From Corynespora cassiicola (Eukaryota > Ascomycota > Dothideomycetes > Pleosporales > Corynesporascaceae), in assembly GCA_022059125.1 (NCBI GenBank), contig JAEUWY010000012.1, forward strand, positions 1-64,000: a stretch of 64,000 nucleotides of DNA, written 5' to 3'. Position 1 is the stretch's first letter, and each line of letters begins with the position of its first letter. The translations under genes were made by a program, and so were the position numbers. A model generated the notes under the pieces. The model worked only from the letters and a program-made list of their open reading frames with translations. It did no database searches and was not told where the DNA came from. Shown piece after piece: positions 44,249-57,799 of the stretch.

Positions 44249-45982
44249 ATGTCTGCTTCCAACACCAAATTCATGCATGATCCGTCGCCATCAAACAAAC
44301 ACCAGCCAACTTCAGTGGCTGGTGCTGATGAGAGAGGACCGGAAACTGGGTACGCACAAGATTTATCGGTAATGACCAACAATTACCTGAGCCTTGTGAA
44401 CCAGTACAAAGTGCTGGTGGATTGGAAATTCAGTCGTCATTCACCGACGTTCCGCATAGCAGCTTGGCTCACTTGTGACAGAATGAAGTAGAAGCCCGGC
44501 TAACGACGTTTGAAAGCGATGTCCAGAAGGCGAATACCAATTTCCCGGCCCCCGTTCAGACGACTATGGAAGAGATGCGCGATACGATGAAGCAGGTCAA
44601 TAGCAGAACACAGACGCTGCTACAGACGGAGATGAACAAAATGCGCGCCGATGTCCAGCAGGTCAAGAGCGACGCGCGGACCTTCATGGACACTGCCAAG
44701 GACGAGGTGAGGGACACTCTGAATGAATTGAAGCAGATGTGGTTGGACGAACTCAAGCGCGACAGCCAGATGACCACCGAGAAGCCCAAGAGTGACGCTG
44801 CTGAAATGAAATGGAGTCTGTCGACGTTGATCTGTGACTTTGAGCAGCTCCAGAAAGACGCCCATAGCCACAAGAACTTGGCCAAAAGTGCTCGAGAGGA
44901 CTTTTAAATGCGGTCTGAACCATTTCAAATCAGCAGTTGGCGCCGCTTATCGAGAAATCGATGAGTTACGTGACGAGCTTCATGAGAGAGCCGAGGCAAG
45001 TGAGGTCACCAACGCCAATATTCCAATTTTCAGCGAGGATTTCATGTCAATGGAAAACGAGGTTTTGTTATCGAGGATGACACAAGAGCAGGGTCTATCT
45101 CGCGTAGAAAAGCTGGAATCCATATCCGCCTGCACCTCTGCGCAGCTGGAAACTCTGTCCAACGGTACCTCAAAGAAGCTAGATGAGGGGATATATCGCG
45201 TGGAGCAACTAGAATCCATGTCCACTAGCACCTCCGTGCAGCTGGTTTCACTTGATGACATGAACAAGATCGATGAGCGAGTCGATATCCACGTAAAAGA
45301 ATTGCAAAAAATAACAGGCCAGGTAACCCAGCAGTGCCACCAGCTCGATGCGATCACTCTTCGTGTTGATGGGGTTGAGGAGAGCGTCCGCGATCATGGT
45401 GACGATCTCAGCCATGTCCAGGCCCGCCTGGAAGATGCTGATGAGAGTTTCAGAACCCAACGTGACGACAATGTTAGATTCAGATCTAGCATCGCAAAGT
45501 TAGATGACGGTCTTCATACTCAGCACGAGAGTTATGAAAGATTGGTAGCCCGCCTAGCAAACTTCCGTGAGGCCTCCAGGAAGGACTACGATGAGTTGAA
45601 GTCCCATTTCGCAGAGTTCAATGAGGGTTTCAGGATAGACTCTGAGAACCAAACTGATCAGGAGAACACGGATACCCTGGTCACTCTCTCAAATATCAGT
45701 AATAGCAGGAAGAGACAGGCAGGCATCACCGAGGCTGGTGTGGTCAAGAAGCGAAAGTATTCGCGTCTTCTCCGTGGCTGGGTAGACGAGGATCAATCTT
45801 CGGATCAACATACAATCCTCAATACGGATGATCAGGGCTCTTTAATTGATATTCACACTGCTGGCCTACCTTCGGTACTTCTTGCAAACATTTCCTCCGT
45901 CATCGAGGAGTCCAACAAATCTCCATTGAGCGAAGGAGATTGCTACTATTCTCGACGCTGCAAACGTATGAATGCGGTCTAG
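44249..45982 (+). pseudogene. Coiled-coil protein with nuclear-type basic motif, frameshifted
   Basis: Not recognised. The ATG at 44249 has a strong context (GCCGCCATG). Exon 1 (44249-44410) joins exon 2 from 44482 and reads to TAA at 44905-44907, giving a 195-residue helical protein. Right at the stop, a run of four T shifts the frame: one T fewer would read REDFKCGLNHFKSAVGAAYR and continue open to 45982. The joined protein would be about 550 residues, nearly all heptad-like coiled coil (REIDELRDELHERAEAS, repeated VEKLESIS/VEQLESMSTSTSVQL), ending with basic stretches NSRKRQ and VVKKRKYSRLLRG that resemble nuclear signals. Either a recent frameshift or a sequencing error splits it. Confidence 0.55.
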
Positions 45983-46699
45983 TCCAAGGCATATGGATCA
46001 GTACGTGCCTGTCGGACCTGATCCAACACGCAGAGGCCATGTCTGAAGGCAATCAGTGAGGGCCTACTCCTACTTCCTCTAGTGGATGATCTACAAACTG
46101 GTCCACCGGCAATCGATGGGGTTTGGATCAGGCGCAAACGCGGACCAACCAAGAACTCGGACCCCAATTTATGGGATACCTCCTAGTGACGTTCGTCGTA
46201 TAGCAACTGGGTGCTGAGAAGATTGGTCCAGTGGAGACTATCATGTGGATGGATTCTTTTACGTCCGACTAGGTGTCAGATGGGGGGTGTTATAAAGAGG
46301 ACTATTGCGTGGAGCGACATTGTTGAGCCAAAATAGATGTCATGTGAAGAAATCACCATATGACTATCCTGATAGTCTACCTAGGTAGGCAAGCAAGAAG
46401 AAGCTAAATCATTTGTCTCGTTGTGATTACCCACCTCAAGGTTGAGTGCGAACGAATGTGTGACTACAACTACTGAATCTGTGACCCTTCAGGCAAATGG
46501 ATCATGACTTCGTGATGTTGTTCATGTTGGTAGATAGGCTTTTGTGTGTGGCTCGGGATGTGAGCGTCCAGCTAGGTCCACAAATAAATAGATCCCCACC
46601 TCGACACTTTATTGTTAAGATGATATTAAACACCTAAATACAAATGTTCATTCGAACAGCACAACCCTTTTTTGGTGACATGTATATCACCATCACACA
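45983..46699. other. Intergenic, no supported gene
   Basis: It contains the perfect palindrome CTACCTAGGTAG at 46377-46388 and otherwise nothing recognised. Confidence 0.5.
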
Positions 46700-47737
46700 T
46701 CATCCTCCCACTTCCACAGCCACAATCTTTGCACCCTCTGAGAAGCCACTCTGAGGATTCTGTTGGGAGGATCCGCTTGTTGCTATATATACTACTCCTC
46801 TTCCAATAGCAGCACTCGTTGGCCCGGCAAGGATGGTCTGGTTAAGACTGCCAACCATTGGTTCTGCTTGGCCACCGGGCAAGGGAATGCTGTAGAGAGT
46901 ATTCTGCCTCCCTCCGGCTACGTATGCGACGTTGTTGTCCGCATCGATTGCAAAGTCGTCAATCGCAATGGCATCGTTCAGAACTTGGACGGGACTGATC
47001 TTTTGGAGCGTGGAAAGGGAGACGGTGATGCGGCAAAATAGTTCCTTGGCGGTATTCGAGAAGTAAACATCCGCCTCACCCTGGCGCCTGATGACCTTTA
47101 CCCCATTTGCAGAAACATCCATTGCGTGTCCCTCGCGCTGTTGGGTTTCTGTCTCGTTTAAGAACATGCTCTTCTCTCCGCTCTTGACGTTCAAAACCCA
47201 GACCAAGCCAGCCCAGGAGTCGGCAATAACGACCAAATTGTTCGAGGGGTCTAGGGTGTCCATTCCATTGAGCAGTCCCGATTCAGGAAATGTGGTGACC
47301 TGGTGGGCTTTGACGCCAGTGTTGGATTTGTCGTCGTACTCGCGCAGGTCGAGGGACCAGACCGAGTAGGACCCACGCTCGGAGGTCATGTTTCCAGACA
47401 CGACGTAGAATTCATCGCGACTGACTTCCGCTATCCCCAGAAGCATTTGGCCGGTCGGATAGCTGTGCAAGAGACTGACGCCGGCCGTGGTCGACGTGAC
47501 ATTGGTTCGAGCAACTTCAGGGTCAATGAGGTAGACATTCGACGTCATGAGCTGGGTGACGATGAGCTCTCCAGTATGCCGAATGTGGATATTCTCCACC
47601 CAGCTTGGATATGGGAATTGGTGAACATTGTAGGAGGCGTGGCGGCTGTTTCGAGTTGGCTTGGCAGTGCAGTCAGACACGGAGATGGCAGAGGTCATGA
47701 TGAAGAGACGAGAGAAAAAACCACGGACTTTGACCAT
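46700..47737 (-). CDS. Secreted beta-propeller protein (SMP-30/TolB-like)
   Basis: 345 residues from the ATG at 47737 (MVKVRGFFSRLFIMTSAISV), which gives a better signal peptide than the longer 380-residue reading from 47842. Repeating strands such as VYLIDPEVARTNVTS, GLLNGMDTLDPSNNLVVIAD, DSWAGLVWVLNVKSGE, DDFAIDADNNVAYVAGG and LYSIPLPGG recur about every 45-50 residues, as in six-bladed propellers of the SMP-30/gluconolactonase-like class. Fungal versions are frequent near secondary-metabolism genes, but their reactions are mostly unknown. Several N-x-S/T sites fit a secreted glycoprotein. No introns are needed. Confidence 0.8.
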   Translation of the reverse strand: MVKVRGFFSRLFIMTSAISVSDCTAKPTRNSRHASYNVHQFPYPSWVENIHIRHTGELIVTQLMTSNVYLIDPEVARTNVTSTTAGVSLLHSYPTGQMLLGIAEVSRDEFYVVSGNMTSERGSYSVWSLDLREYDDKSNTGVKAHQVTTFPESGLLNGMDTLDPSNNLVVIADSWAGLVWVLNVKSGEKSMFLNETETQQREGHAMDVSANGVKVIRRQGEADVYFSNTAKELFCRITVSLSTLQKISPVQVLNDAIAIDDFAIDADNNVAYVAGGRQNTLYSIPLPGGQAEPMVGSLNQTILAGPTSAAIGRGVVYIATSGSSQQNPQSGFSEGAKIVAVEVGG

Positions 47738-48419
47738 GGTCGTCGGCCGCTCCGAGGCAGTTATGGCGTTGGTTATAATTTTATTTAATGGTGTATCCTT
47801 GAGTGCTACTTTATATCCCTTCGCAGCCATCGCTGAGCGCAAACCTCAGCGGCGCATATCCGCGTTGTCGGACGGTCGGACGGTCAGCCTTGGGGATGGT
47901 AAGGCGCCCGTAGTTGACTCAGCTTAGTGATTGACTCATCAAAGCGACAGGATTCAAGCCTAGCCTATGTCCAGAGCAATGCTTATTTTCAGGAGAATTT
48001 TAATCGATCCATCCAGGTCCTACATCGACGACGTGCACAGAAAAACGGGGCTTTGACAGTAGTTGATCGTCGGTCTCATAGGTGCGTAGTCGGTCTCTGT
48101 CCTGCGCAGTCGCAGTTGTCTGCCTGCTCTGCCGAAGCGAAAAGCTGCGGCACACCCCAATCATTTCGCACCCTGAGTGAACACGCGTTGAACGGATTTT
48201 CATTGAATATATGAAACTACCCAGAAGTATTCTGTATCTCACGCATCATGACATCACACGTTAATCAAAATCTATCTTGATGGGATTTTAAAACGCCTCG
48301 TCTTAATTAGAACCTGCTAGGCTTCGAGAGGAGCATGTATAAAAAGAAGGCTACCAGTTAATGTTTGGTGCATTCCACGGGTTGAAATTGCTGGAGGCCA
48401 CGAGTTGCTGTGCCGCAGT
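47738..48419. other. Intergenic, promoter of propeller gene
   Basis: Contains GTCGGACG repeated in tandem near 47868-47886, upstream of the propeller gene. No other gene is supported. Confidence 0.45.
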
Positions 48420-49585
48420 TTACAGCTTCATTTCGATAGAGTCGTTTATACCCTTGGCCCATACCACGGCCGTGGACTTGTCGCGTGCGATTTTCGAAGT
48501 CAAGAAAGTCGTGACCAAGCCCTCGAGTGGATAATCCACGATGCTGATTTGCTCCCACCTCTCGACTTCTTTCTTCATGAACTGATGGCCCTCTGCCCAT
48601 ATCCGATCCCAGGTGTGTTTAAAGAACCAATTCTTCGCCCAGGAGCCGGGAGCCACACAATCGCCAGTGGCCCGGTCCTCCCACGTGAAATTCTCCTCCT
48701 CTAGTTCAGCTGCGAGAAAGATGTTCTGGTGAGGTGAAAAGTTGGGTGCGCATAGAATACCAAACAGGAAGCACTCGATAGCATAGCCCATCTCTGGAAT
48801 GCCCCCTTCCGTTATCGCAGACTCGGCGTTGTGGCCAGATCTGACGTGATAGAAGACATGGGCAAGCTCGTGCAGCAACGCTACAGTGATCTTGAATAGG
48901 ACGGTTATATGCTCTGCTGACTCTCGCTCTGTTTGCCGCAAGAAGTCTAGAAACTCACTTGATAGCCTGATCTACAACCTATCATCTGCAGACGCACGAA
49001 AGTAAGCTACTGGTGGTATACTGTTTGGACCCAAGGTCGAAGTGGGACGGGAGATGTTGGTGAACTCTATGTCGACCTTCTGCTTCATAGACTCTAGCAT
49101 GCCATCTACAATGTCATATTCTGCCTGTGTCGTGTTTGGGGTCCCATGTGAAGAAATATATGGCCGGCCATTAGAGTCTAGGACAGTGTCGCCAGTAGCT
49201 ATGTGGGAAAGGAAATCGCGAACGCTTTTCATCCTAGGATCAAGGAAAAGGGAAGCCAGCTCCATTTCGGTCGGGCGAATATTGGGTGGATTTTGTTGTC
49301 CAGATCCATGCCTAGGGAAAATCTTGAAGCAGTGTTTTTGCAGTGGATAAGCTTCACATTTGTGATGGCATCGCGGGCTTTGGTTGGTACATCTAATGAG
49401 GATGTGAGTGCCTTTTTGCATTTTGAATGGGGGTTGGGCCCTGCCGATGCCAGTAGGCTATCGACTAACCTGCACAGACTTCTAATTTCTGGCTCAGGAT
49501 CATTGTAGAATAATATAGTTGACCTTTGTGTAAGAGTAGGAGATGTCGATATCGGGAAGATTATCATCCTTGCACATTTTTTCAT
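48420..49585 (-). pseudogene. Zincin-like metallopeptidase-like protein, one in-frame stop
   Basis: Exon 49391-49585 joins exon 48420-49322 over a 68-bp intron to give 366 codons in one frame. The C-terminal half holds HELAHVFYH in VALLHELAHVFYHVRSGH, the HExxH zinc site of zincins, followed by a Glu-containing helix (EGGIPEMGYAIECFLFG). TAG at 48972-48974 interrupts the frame, and open sequence resumes at once (IRLSSEFLDFLRQTERESAE). CAG in place of TAG would restore it. I do not know a named family; this architecture is reminiscent of uncharacterised fungal proteins with SprT-like or M-type zincin cores. The start codon is uncertain, and other ATGs exist in the first exon. Confidence 0.6.
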
Positions 49586-50821
49586 TGAGATGTTGCCTCC
49601 GTTGAGGACACAACATTGTTGGCTTGCATGACCTTGGAGTTCGAAGCACTCCATAGTTCACTGTTTTTAACACGACCTGACCTTCCTCTAGATGTATTAC
49701 GATGCACACGATATTGACGCATTGGTCTGGTGATGGGATTTGTCGTATGCCAAGACGTTGTATGTTCTCTTGCGTATGTAGACTTATGACTCCCAAGGTC
49801 GATACTTCATGTAGTTGTGATGAAGCTTGCTAAATATGTTCTTCCTGACTTATTCGGGATAGCTATAGATGCCTAGCTCATGGGATAGGCTGCTGCACGG
49901 TCCACTGTTCACTGTTGTGATTGAGGTTGGAATAAGTGAGCTGTGATCGCAGTATAGTATCTTCGAGGCAAACATCGAAGGCATTAATGCAGTTTGTAGC
50001 CCTTGTAGCTTGTTTTGGTGCAAAAAGTAATCCACCGAGGCAGACGGCTATCTAGAAGTTCAATCGGACCGACTCGCTCTGCCTTAGAATCAGCCGGACA
50101 AGAAGTGATCCACGAAATTGGTACTGAGCTAGTGTGAAGTGCATGATCTGGGCTGGATCGATGATTACTGGCATAATCTGGGCTTGGAGATTAACGTAAC
50201 AAGACAGGGGGGCGGCAATTCCAAGGCTTGGGGAGTGGGTATGGTGGTCACCTGACTTGGCCGAGGGGCATCCTGATAACGGCCACGGCGTGGATATATG
50301 GAGATTGATGCCCGTTTTCTCTCCGTGCAAGCTGCTCGACGATGCGATATCTCAGCGGCGCCCTGCCGCGTGCTGCCGAGCTGGTTTGGGCAAAGGTTTG
50401 CGTCGGGCGGGTGTAGAAATGTTCTGCATTGGGCGAAAAAGTCCGATGTCCAAAGCGGTCGTGTTCGCCGGCCCAGCCCCGTCGCAGCCCTCGCTCCGTG
50501 TCTGGCCGCGCCTCCGAACTTCGCCCTGGCGAAACGCGAACCTGGCGCGAGCGATGAGCCCGTGTACCGACTTTCCGCCGCGCCGGCCGCGACGAGCGAG
50601 GGCTGAGAGGGCGATGAGGGGTATCGAGGGGCAGCTTGGCCGCGCAGTCGTCATATCGCTCCAACCCCACATGCCCAAATAAAGGCTGCCACCACCGCGC
50701 CTGCTCCTCAGCCATCTTTCTCTCCTCTCCCCTCCTCTCAACACTTTTCTCCAGCTGCTGTGTAGCTCCAGAGACTCTCTCGCACTCAAATTCCTCGCAC
50801 ACAGTTCACCAGACCCTCACA
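49586..50821. other. Intergenic, FDH upstream region
   Basis: The part from about 50280 is GC-rich and has long shadow frames on both strands. 50700-50821 is strongly pyrimidine-rich (CTCTCCTCTCCCCTCC), typical for the promoter or leader of a highly expressed fungal housekeeping gene. No extra gene is supported. Confidence 0.55.
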
Positions 50822-52481
<1,660 letters not shown>

Positions 52482-54356
52482 CTGGATGGCGCCACGCAGG
52501 CGAGGGCCAGACTTTAGGAATTTGTTAATGAAATGCATGGTTGTTGAGGCGTTGGCGGGCCGTCGCTGTACCGGAAAAGGCGGGTTGAGGGCGGCGTTGA
52601 AGAAAGAGAAGAGCGATCTGAGATGATGAATTCACGTGTATGTATTTTTGAATAATGCCCAGCATCATAGGAGCAGAAATATGAAAAGTGCTTCAAATCA
52701 GTCTTTTTCCATGACTGCTTGGAATGTCTTGTTCGTGTGATCTCAAAATAATGGCTGTTGATCAAGATACCTAGGTATATCATGGTGTCAATGCTCTATC
52801 AATAGCAAAGGATTTTCAAAAATACATGTGAAGTTTAATTTCTAAAAAAATCCGCAGTACTACGTATGTGGTACCGAAATGCCCCAAAGTTTGTAAAAGA
52901 TTGAAGCAGAGCCCCTACTTCATTCTGACAGGTTTTAATTCTATTTGAACATTTCTGGTGGGAATGTTTCCCAGTCGTCGGTGTTAGGCTCGTCGAAAGG
53001 CCAGGGCCAAGAATTTGTCACCCTTCACCACCATCCTACCAACGCTTTTCAAAAAAAAAAAAATCCAGAACACGAGCATGTATGCCTCTCAATTAAGTTC
53101 ATTTTCAAACACAATAAGTCGTACTGGGAATTATCTTCTTCTCATCATGTGCTATCTGAACCTACCCCTTCTTGTCCCCCTCCAACGTTAACCTTTACCC
53201 CTCCTCCCCTTCATGTTAACCTTTCCAACAGGATGAAGATTGTAGTCTCTAATCTCGATCCCCCAAACTCTTTCTCGCCCCCGCAGCCTTACACCTCAGG
53301 CCCCCACGCTCTGAAACACCCGCGGCACCCCCCAATCCATGCGTCAGAACACTGACCAGGGTCGCGGCAAGCCGGAGCGAAAAAACAAAAACAAAAGAGC
53401 GGAACATGAGATGTCCAATGCAATGCGTTTCTATTCTGATCTGATCCGACCCGCACAGGCATGTAGTCCGCGATGGCATGCAGGTGCAGGCGTGGTGTGG
53501 TGTGGCTGCGCCACAGAATGAAACGGGGATGAAACGCCATGTGAGGGATGCGGGTTTGGGACGGGAATATTTGGTGGTAAGAGGGGAACATGGGGACGGG
53601 AAAGCGGCATGGGAGGAGAAAGCTTGGTTAGACGACGCCTAAGGAATGAGGCTGAGATTTTTGGGTTGGGGTGGAGTTGGGTGGTCGAGTGGGAGGGGAA
53701 GGGCGATGGAGCATCTTCTCTTGACGGAAGAAAACGTGGCAGAACCAAGCGTCGATACAAGACGGTGAATTTCATCAAGGGAAAAAAATAATCAAATGTC
53801 TTGATTTTGCGAAGGAATTACTAGACAGCTTCCCATGCTCATTTTTCGATCAAGTCTTCTCAGTTAGTCAAGGATGCTTTGGCAAAAGAAAGTGCCCCGT
53901 CGGCGACAGAGATGACTTCAACTTGGAAAACATGAATCACCAACAATCAAAAGGCACACAAAATAAGTAACCACTACTCTCAATATTACCAAATACAACT
54001 AAGGAGCGTATCTACTGAGGTTCCCATCCTAGCAAATACAACGTAAAGCCAATACCCCAGCTCCAAACCCGGGCCCAGGTCGCAGACCAGCCGCGAATTG
54101 GACTGTGTGTACAGTGAGACCCCATAGTGTACTCAACGCCATGCACAGGTATATACATCTTTTTCTTTAGCTTGCTATTCCCCGTCACTCCAACTTTTTT
54201 TATGCTTTTCCAAATATGCAGCTCTTTTTCTAATTCGTGATATGATGTTTAAGTGTGTTGTGGATCTACCAGAGAAGACCCACTCGTGTTCGTAAATGTG
54301 TTCGTCGACCGAGGTGAGATGATTGGCCGAGGAAGAGGCTCTGGGGAGTGAGGAGC
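52482..54356. other. Intergenic, no supported gene
   Basis: About 1.9 kb between convergent gene ends. It includes an A run near 53050, a G-rich patch around 53600-53710 that is probably structural noise, and CCTAGGTA near 52771. No ORF shows a family motif. Confidence 0.5.
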
Positions 54357-55559
54357 TTAGTTGTCGTTGACAACCCAGCGCTTGAACTCCTCGTCACCGG
54401 GGATGATCTCCTCCTCCTGGTCGTCATCGGTGAGCTGGACGCCATCGAGAATCTTGGGGGAGCGCTTGGCCGCGGCACCAGCACCAGTTGCGCCAGTGGC
54501 ACCCGTAGCAGCACCAGCGCCCTGAGCAGCACCGGCACCAGTGGCTCCAGTAGCTCCAGTAGCAGCACCAGCAGTACCAGCACCAGCGGCACCAGTTCCG
54601 GCAGTTCCGGCAGTTCCAGCAGTTCCAGCACCAGCGGCGCCAGTTCCAGCAGTTCCAGCGGTTCCAGCACCAGCGGCACCAGTTCCAGCAGCTCCAGTTC
54701 CGGCAGCGCCTCCAGCAGCGGGTGCAGCAGCACCACCAGCAGCGGCACCAGTTCCAGCGGTTCCAGCACCAGCGGCGCCAGTTCCAGCAGTACCGGCACC
54801 AGCGGCACCAGTTCCAGCAGCTCCAGTTCCGGCAGCGCCTCCAGCAGCGGGTGCAGCAGCACCACCAGCAGCGCCAGTACCAGCGGCACCGGCACCAGCG
54901 GCACCACCAGCAGCGGCACCACCAGCGGCGGGAGCAGCGGCGGCGTTGGCCATCTGGACGGGGACACATCCACCAAAGGGACCAGCACGAGCAGGGTTCT
55001 CGCAGCGGACCATGCAGACGTTGCTCTGGCCGGCGACGGTACCAGTGCAAGTCTGGTCGGCAGCGACGGCGACGTTCAAAGGCAGATCCTGCATCTGCTG
55101 GTCGTTGTTGCGGCCACGAGCGTTGCCGTCAATGTTGGTGGTGACCTGCATGGGGGTCCAGTTGGTTCCCGTGCCGCTGGCGTCAATCATGCAAGTGTAG
55201 GGGCCGGCACCGTCACCGTTGACCTGGTGGACAGTCATCTGAAGAGAGCCGCCGGCAGAGATTTGAGGGAGAGTGGCGCCGTTCTGGGCCATGACAGCCT
55301 TGGTACCAGTCTCGATGTCGTTGTCACCTCCGCCCAGGGTCTCACCGCAAGTAGCGGCGGCGTTGCCCTTGAAGCGGGTGGCGTCCTGCTGGAAGGGGTT
55401 GCGCCTCGTGCCGTCACGAGGAGTAGCGGGGTCAACACCAATGGCGGAACCAGCACCTCCAGCGTCACCAGTAGCGGCAGTGATAGCTGAGTGGCCTGCC
55501 ACGAGCTGGCTGGTGGCCAAAAGGCCGAAAGAAACAATGGTAGTCTTGGAGAAGTACAT
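54357..55559 (-). CDS. Gas1/gEgh16-type appressorium-associated secreted protein
   Basis: A 400-residue single-exon gene. Residues 1-22 are a signal peptide ending GHSAI. Residues 23 to about 205 match the gEgh16/Gas1/Mas family known from powdery mildew and Magnaporthe appressoria: SAITAATGDAGG, DPATPRDGTRRNPFQQDATR, QVNGDGAGPYTCMID, NARGRNNDQQMQ and NPARAGPFGGCVP. From about 205 to 358 follows a Gly/Ala/Thr-only tract of short repeats (AAGTGAAGAGTAGT-like), then an acidic tail (LTDDDQEEEIIPGDEEFKRW). Homologues are expressed during host penetration or cuticle contact and may bind the cell wall. The repeat tract is likely variable between strains. A long antisense frame over this gene is only a by-product of its codon pattern. 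Confidence 0.92.
   Translation of the reverse strand: MYFSKTTIVSFGLLATSQLVAGHSAITAATGDAGGAGSAIGVDPATPRDGTRRNPFQQDATRFKGNAAATCGETLGGGDNDIETGTKAVMAQNGATLPQISAGGSLQMTVHQVNGDGAGPYTCMIDASGTGTNWTPMQVTTNIDGNARGRNNDQQMQDLPLNVAVAADQTCTGTVAGQSNVCMVRCENPARAGPFGGCVPVQMANAAAAPAAGGAAAGGAAGAGAAGTGAAGGAAAPAAGGAAGTGAAGTGAAGAGTAGTGAAGAGTAGTGAAAGGAAAPAAGGAAGTGAAGTGAAGAGTAGTAGTGAAGAGTAGTAGTAGTGAAGAGTAGAATGATGATGAGAAQGAGAATGATGATGAGAAAKRSPKILDGVQLTDDDQEEEIIPGDEEFKRWVVNDN
54506..54947. repeat. GC-rich coding microsatellite in Gas1-like gene
   Basis: Short imperfect repeats of GCxGGxxCxGCxGGxxC type encode the Gly/Ala/Thr tract. Longer blocks recur, for example CCAGCAGCGGGTGCAGCAGC at about 54712 and 54840. Unequal exchange or slippage should change the length easily. 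Confidence 0.8.
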
Positions 55560-57799
55560 CTTGAACCGGTCAAGTAGTATGAATTAAGTGAATAGAATAG
55601 AAAAAAGTATTAGAGAATGGAGAGGAGTAGTGATTACTGTAGAAGCTGGTGGGAACCTTGAGAGCTGATGGCCTTCAATTCGGTCGAGGTGGTGCCCTCC
55701 TTTATACATTTGGAGATGGACTCTTGACCGAGGAGCCAGAGGTGCAAAACGACACACGATTCGTTGGCCAGATGCCGGCCAAGCACGTTCCGGACTGGTG
55801 AGCAGAGTTGGTTTTGGCCAAGAGAAGCACATTTCCTCATCAGGTGTCGAGAGGGCGGAGGGAGTCAGAGAAGCCTAAAGTTCGGGCCTCATGTGAGGCT
55901 CGACGAAACGGGATTGAAGCAAGAATAGAGCACAGGGACCCGTGTTTACTCGTTTCGTACGTTTTGTTGACAGCTCTCCGACGTGGATGAGGAGGTAGGG
56001 GCCCTGGTTGTTGATGCTGGCCGGGCCGTGCGGCCCATGGGAGGCGGGCATGTAGTGGGATGAAACTACAAAGAGGATAGCGGAGGCTGAAAAGAGCTTG
56101 GACGCGGCTGTTTGAAACTAGAAATAGCCGCAAAATCTTAATGGCAGCAGAAACGCACCGCTATGCCTCGGTGTGTTTGATCAGGTAAGAGTTCGCCGCC
56201 CGAGAGGTGCCTAAGCTCACACCGTCTGCAGATCGGCGAAGCTTGGCTACCAACTCAATCTGGGCAGCTGTGGCTGATGAAACTCAATGCAGAGAGCAAG
56301 CAAACGGCTTTTCGCCGCATTGTTTTGCAAGACGCAGCCGGGACCGAGAAAAGCAAAGCAGAACGATTGCGGCCATGTGGGTTGCGGAGATGGGCGACAG
56401 GTTGTCAAGCGCCCCGTGAAGTTGACAGCCGCGGTCAAGAGAGTGGTTCCCACAGCGTGTGTGGACCGCAATGTGAATCTGCCATGGGATCGAGCAGGCA
56501 GATGCCCATCTGGCGCCTGCACGTGGATTCCAAACGGGCCTCAGTGGGGAGCAAACAAGCAGGCCCATGTTGGATCGGACTTGAGGCATCCGAGGGGCCA
56601 GGTTCTGCTTGCAGTTTCCATATCTTGAAGCGCATTGTAAGAAATTTGTGTGTGGAGGTAGTTTCGTTCACCCGCTTTGGGCCATGTGGGCCTGGATCAG
56701 CGTCGCATCGCAGGTTTCATGCACGGATAGGCTGGCCGAAAAAGTTCCGGGGTTGTTTCTGCCTTCGGGTCGTGCGCATTCCGGTCTGTTATGCGGCCTG
56801 TGATGCTCGGGAATCGTCTGTGGCGCGGGCACATCGCCTGACCATGGCGTGCATCGCGAGTCGAGAGTGGTGAAGATAATGGGGGAGAGGAGACGTGGTC
56901 CCGTGACCCCTGGCAAATGGCCCGTGCGTCGGCCGATATCCGGTGGCCTCATTGCCCATGCACCCGTCCTCCCCATCTCGTCGCCACTCCATCTCTCCTC
57001 ATTGCAATCTCATTCCTGCCGACTTCAAAGTTTGTTCCCCTTGTTGTTTCTGTGTTCGGATTCGCAGGTGCCCAGTGCGCGCAGCATTGCGGGCCGCACT
57101 GCTAGCCATGCGCTTGGACGGTGAATGCCGGGTGCAACGGATGCGCTACTCTTCTCCCAAGTCGCGCGTGCAGGTTTACCCGCAAGCATGCCTCTTTGAA
57201 TGACAGCGCCGTGTGTCTTAGAAGGCAGACTTAATCACTGCCAGACATCGAGACGACCATCTTCACTAGGGGGTGAAGGCGGCCAACTAGCCTTGTCACG
57301 AGAACCTTTTCATATTCGAAAAAGTCATCAAGACATACAAATCGTGATGAGCACCATATCTATTCTGTCAAGTCAGAGCTTGAAAAAAATTGAACGCTCC
57401 CAAGGCATTGCGCGTTTGGGCTGGTGGCTTGCAATAGCAAGATACAAGAAACGGCCCCTTGTTGCTGGAGCAAAGTGGCCATGCAAGTCGGGAGAAGGTG
57501 ATGAAATTGGGGCTTCCTTGATTCATTGAAGAAAGAGTTTCGGCGTCTATTGCTTCATGGTGCTTCAAGCAAGTGCTGTCGGACATGGAGCGCTACCACT
57601 GACTCATTGACCTGCCTACTGGCGCGTATGAAGGACTTCCCCTGCCCCATCCGTCTAAATCACCATTGATCCAGATTGTTCCAGCGTCTCCACTAATCTG
57701 AGTATTCTGTTAGAATGCCGACCTCGGACATGCGCCGTTCTGCTCACCAAGTTCAGTATCTCTGTCTGCTCCTGCAGCTCTTGCGCTCCAGACATGTCG
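55560..57799. other. Long intergenic region, no supported gene
   Basis: More than 2.2 kb upstream of the Gas1-like gene. It has overlapping ORFs on both strands (for example 56277-56873) without motifs or consistent codon use. It may be the large regulatory region of a developmentally controlled gene. Confidence 0.45.

Noticed and set aside
50248..50802. 184-codon minus-strand ORF upstream of FDH
   Set aside because: Arg/Ser-rich translation of a GC-rich promoter; overlapping frames are open on both strands.
54348..55490. 380-codon antisense ORF rich in Ser/Thr/Gly
   Set aside because: It is the shadow of the Gas1-like gene, open only because of the GC-rich repeat codons; it has no signal peptide or domain.
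56277..56873. 198-codon plus-strand ORF
   Set aside because: No family motif, Cys/Arg-rich shadow composition, and competing frames on both strands.
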